From Acinetobacter halotolerans (lineage in GTDB: Bacteria; Pseudomonadota; Gammaproteobacteria; Pseudomonadales; Moraxellaceae), in NCBI RefSeq assembly GCF_004208515.1, contig NZ_SGIM01000004.1, positions 1-64,000 of the forward strand: 64,000 nt of DNA, read 5' to 3'. This document shows, piece by piece, positions 62,118-64,000 of this stretch (positions are counted from its first letter, which is position 1; every line of letters starts with the position of its first letter). A program made the position numbers and the translations under genes. The notes below the pieces were generated by a model. It did no database searches. It was not told the origin of the DNA and saw nothing but the letters and a program-made list of their open reading frames with translations.

Positions 62118-63500
62118 ATGAATCATATGACGAAAAAGAAAGCACTGGCGACCGCCATCGCTTTACTGTGTTCAGGCTCACTTCATGCCGCAGCTTTTGA
62201 TAGAACAGGACAATCGATTGCCCCATTTCTTCAACCGGGCAATTATTATGAGGCTGGCTTAACGATATCGGATGCATCCCTGCAAGGTCAGGAAGCTGGT
62301 TTAAACAAAGCTCGTGCTTCAATGTCTGATATTGCAAATACGGATTATCGACCATCTACTGCATTAAAATTACAGCTTTCTCCAGAATTTTCCTTTGGTT
62401 TACTGTATGACCAGCCCTTTGGTTCTGATACTGCATATTCAGGGAAAAATAGTTTTGTTGCGTCAGCGAATGATAATGTGATACCGGGCATGACCACCAC
62501 CAAATTTGCTGAAGCAACGGGGGGCAAGATTCCAACGGGTAACTCTAATGCCAGATTTAATATGCAAAATTTAAGTCTGATCTTTGGTTATCAACCGAAT
62601 AAGAACTGGAATTTTTATGCTGGCCCAACTTACCAAACCTTTAAAAGTCGTGTTGAGTTAAGGGGCGATGTATATAGTCTTTATAACGGTTATGACGCGC
62701 ATACCGATATCATTGGTGATTGGGGCTGGCTTGCTGGTTTCGCCTATCAAATTCCAGAAAAAGCCATCAAAACTTCTTTAACCTATCGTTCTGCGATTGT
62801 TCATAAAGTCAATGCAACTGAGAATGCGCCCATCATTGATATGTTAAATACAACCCAAGGACGGGATTTTGTTGATCAACATTTAGATCATTTGATATCG
62901 ATGGGAATGATGACGCAAGAGAAAAAAGCACAATTGAATGAAGCTTTTGATGATTTGCCTGAAACTAAAAACTCAGGCACAACTAAGTTCAGATCCCCAG
63001 ATTCAGTCAATTTTGATTTCCAAACAGGTTTGCGACCTGGAACTTTGTTATTTGGTAATGTCCGTTGGGTACATTGGAGTGGTTTTAAGTACCAACCTTA
63101 TCGTTTTGGAGAGATTTCTAAAGCGATTGGTGTGTTGGCAACCCCAAGCAGCCCTGAAGGTTTTGGTCTCGTGCATTACTTTGAAGATCAATGGTCTGGA
63201 AATCTCGGCATTGGACAGCGCTTGTCTCCGAAATTGTTTGGTTCGGCTTCCGTGGGGTGGGATTCTGGGGCTGGCGAGAAAGTCTCAACAGGTGGGCCGT
63301 CTAAGGGATATTACAACATCGGGCTAGGTGCGCAATACAGCCCAACCCCACAGTATTTTATTTCTGGTGGAATGAAGTATTTTTGGTTAGGAGATGCCAA
63401 AGGTCAGCTCGGTGCACAGGCGGGCAGTGATTACTATGTTTCAGAATTTAAGGACAATCATTCGATTGGGTATGGCCTCAAGATTGGCTATAAATTTTAA
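62118..63500 (+). CDS. OmpP1/FadL family outer membrane porin
   Basis: 460 residues from ATG 62118 (AGGA seven bases upstream); starts at 62091 and 62127 are possible. FadL-type barrels bring long-chain fatty acids or other hydrophobic compounds across the outer membrane. A signal peptide (KKKALATAIALLCSGSLHA) ends near residue 23, and the mature protein begins AAFDRTGQ, a hatch-like N-terminus. The protein ends in GYGLKIGYKF, the aromatic C-terminus of outer-membrane barrels. It precedes a BASS transporter, perhaps an import pair. Confidence 0.88.
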   Translation: MNHMTKKKALATAIALLCSGSLHAAAFDRTGQSIAPFLQPGNYYEAGLTISDASLQGQEAGLNKARASMSDIANTDYRPSTALKLQLSPEFSFGLLYDQPFGSDTAYSGKNSFVASANDNVIPGMTTTKFAEATGGKIPTGNSNARFNMQNLSLIFGYQPNKNWNFYAGPTYQTFKSRVELRGDVYSLYNGYDAHTDIIGDWGWLAGFAYQIPEKAIKTSLTYRSAIVHKVNATENAPIIDMLNTTQGRDFVDQHLDHLISMGMMTQEKKAQLNEAFDDLPETKNSGTTKFRSPDSVNFDFQTGLRPGTLLFGNVRWVHWSGFKYQPYRFGEISKAIGVLATPSSPEGFGLVHYFEDQWSGNLGIGQRLSPKLFGSASVGWDSGAGEKVSTGGPSKGYYNIGLGAQYSPTPQYFISGGMKYFWLGDAKGQLGAQAGSDYYVSEFKDNHSIGYGLKIGYKF

Positions 63501-63543
63501 ATAAAATGCCTTAACTATTATTTTAATGAATGGAATTTCGCTC

Positions 63544-64000
63544 ATGGATTCAGTATTAATTACCGTATTTTTGCCGATGGCACTTGCCATTGTGATGGTT
63601 GGTCTTGGGTTAGAACTTACACCGAATGATTTTAAACGCGTTCGTCAGCACCCGAAGGCTGTATTTATTGCTTTATTCTGCCAATTGATTGTTTTGGTGG
63701 GTATCGCATTTATGATCTGTAAAATATTTGTTTTACCACCGATGATTTCTGTGGGGCTCATGTTGCTTGCTGCATCACCTGGTGGCCCTACAGCAAACTT
63801 GTATAGCTATTTATTTAAAGGCGATGTGGCACTCAATGTGACGTTGACTGCGGTGAATTCAATCATTGCTGCCTTTACATTGCCGTTGATTGTAAACTTT
63901 TCATTGCAACATTTCATGACCAGTTCCCAAGAGGTGGGCTTACAATTTTCCAAGATTGTTCAAGTGTTTGCATTGATCTTAGTGCCTGTCATTATTGGGA
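63544..64000 (+). CDS. Bile acid:sodium symporter (BASS) family transporter, truncated by window edge
   Basis: 152 codons are visible, all in frame, and no stop is reached. An ATG six codons upstream (63526) is in frame but has no ribosome site. The N-terminus PMALAIVMVGLGLELTPNDF and the AASPGGPTANLYSYLFKGDVAL region (about 79-100) are typical of BASS carriers, which import organic acids with sodium. At least four membrane segments are seen. The order FadL-type porin then BASS carrier suggests uptake of an amphipathic organic acid. Confidence 0.85.
   Translation, partial: MDSVLITVFLPMALAIVMVGLGLELTPNDFKRVRQHPKAVFIALFCQLIVLVGIAFMICKIFVLPPMISVGLMLLAASPGGPTANLYSYLFKGDVALNVTLTAVNSIIAAFTLPLIVNFSLQHFMTSSQEVGLQFSKIVQVFALILVPVIIG

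Overview
The window is chromosomal DNA of a gamma-proteobacterium, almost certainly an Acinetobacter species. The base composition is AT-rich. The gene set (minCDE, ftsK, trxB, aat/ate, argB, olsB, pilT/pilU, bamE/fur, ssrA, the ast cluster) matches that genus in kind and local order. This assignment comes from recognising families and synteny by eye, not from a database search. Most genes are intact and housekeeping-like. No prophage, insertion sequence, CRISPR array, tRNA or rRNA gene was found.

Layout. 1-2500: two tandem paralogous 'metal-dependent hydrolases', each preceded by an unusual array of short palindromic modules. 2589-5671: rimI, two aminoacyl-tRNA-protein transferases (ate, aat) and trxB. 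5974-9766: ftsK and a LysE-type exporter. 9800-14178 (minus strand): a small PA4642-like protein, minE-minD-minC, a voltage-sensor-like membrane protein and a PlsC-type acyltransferase. 14569-24737 (plus): OmpA-like lipoprotein, rep helicase, dut, algC-type phosphomannomutase, argB, olsB, class II glutamine amidotransferase, bacteriohemerythrin, an SNF-like transporter and rnfH. 24800-28847: bamE/fur (divergent), pilU/pilT and yggS. 28854-36962 (minus): HAD phosphatase, a small unknown protein, sbcC-sbcD and a BetT-type transporter. 37434-43815: crotonase, VOC and GNAT proteins, a small membrane protein, an epimerase, thiO, hemB and a thioesterase. 44066-49042: an emrAB-type efflux pair and a lipoprotein gamma-glutamyltransferase. 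49202-49560: tmRNA. 49910-51890: an HxlR regulator divergent from a third metal-dependent hydrolase paralog plus a thioesterase. 52062-61878: an Lrp/AsnC regulator, glutamate dehydrogenase, astCADBE and an amino acid permease. 62118-end: a FadL-type porin and a truncated BASS-family transporter.

How genes work together. gdhA-astCADBE plus the permease forms an arginine-to-glutamate catabolic unit facing a divergent Lrp-type regulator. MinCDE places the division site and FtsK couples division with chromosome segregation. SbcCD and Rep process DNA ends and forks. PilT/PilU retract type IV pili. Ate and Aat load destabilising N-terminal residues for proteolysis, and tmRNA rescues stalled ribosomes.

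Most interesting: (1) the three 'hydrolase' paralogs all keep a complete E...ExxH...E...ExxH pattern, suggesting a membrane-anchored ferritin-like diiron enzyme; (2) the modular hairpin arrays before the first two; (3) a shared 21-base-spaced direct repeat at those two promoters; (4) an S4-like membrane protein without a pore; (5) a decayed fragment of sbcD at 37185-37243; (6) a pair of matching palindromes after two nearby genes.
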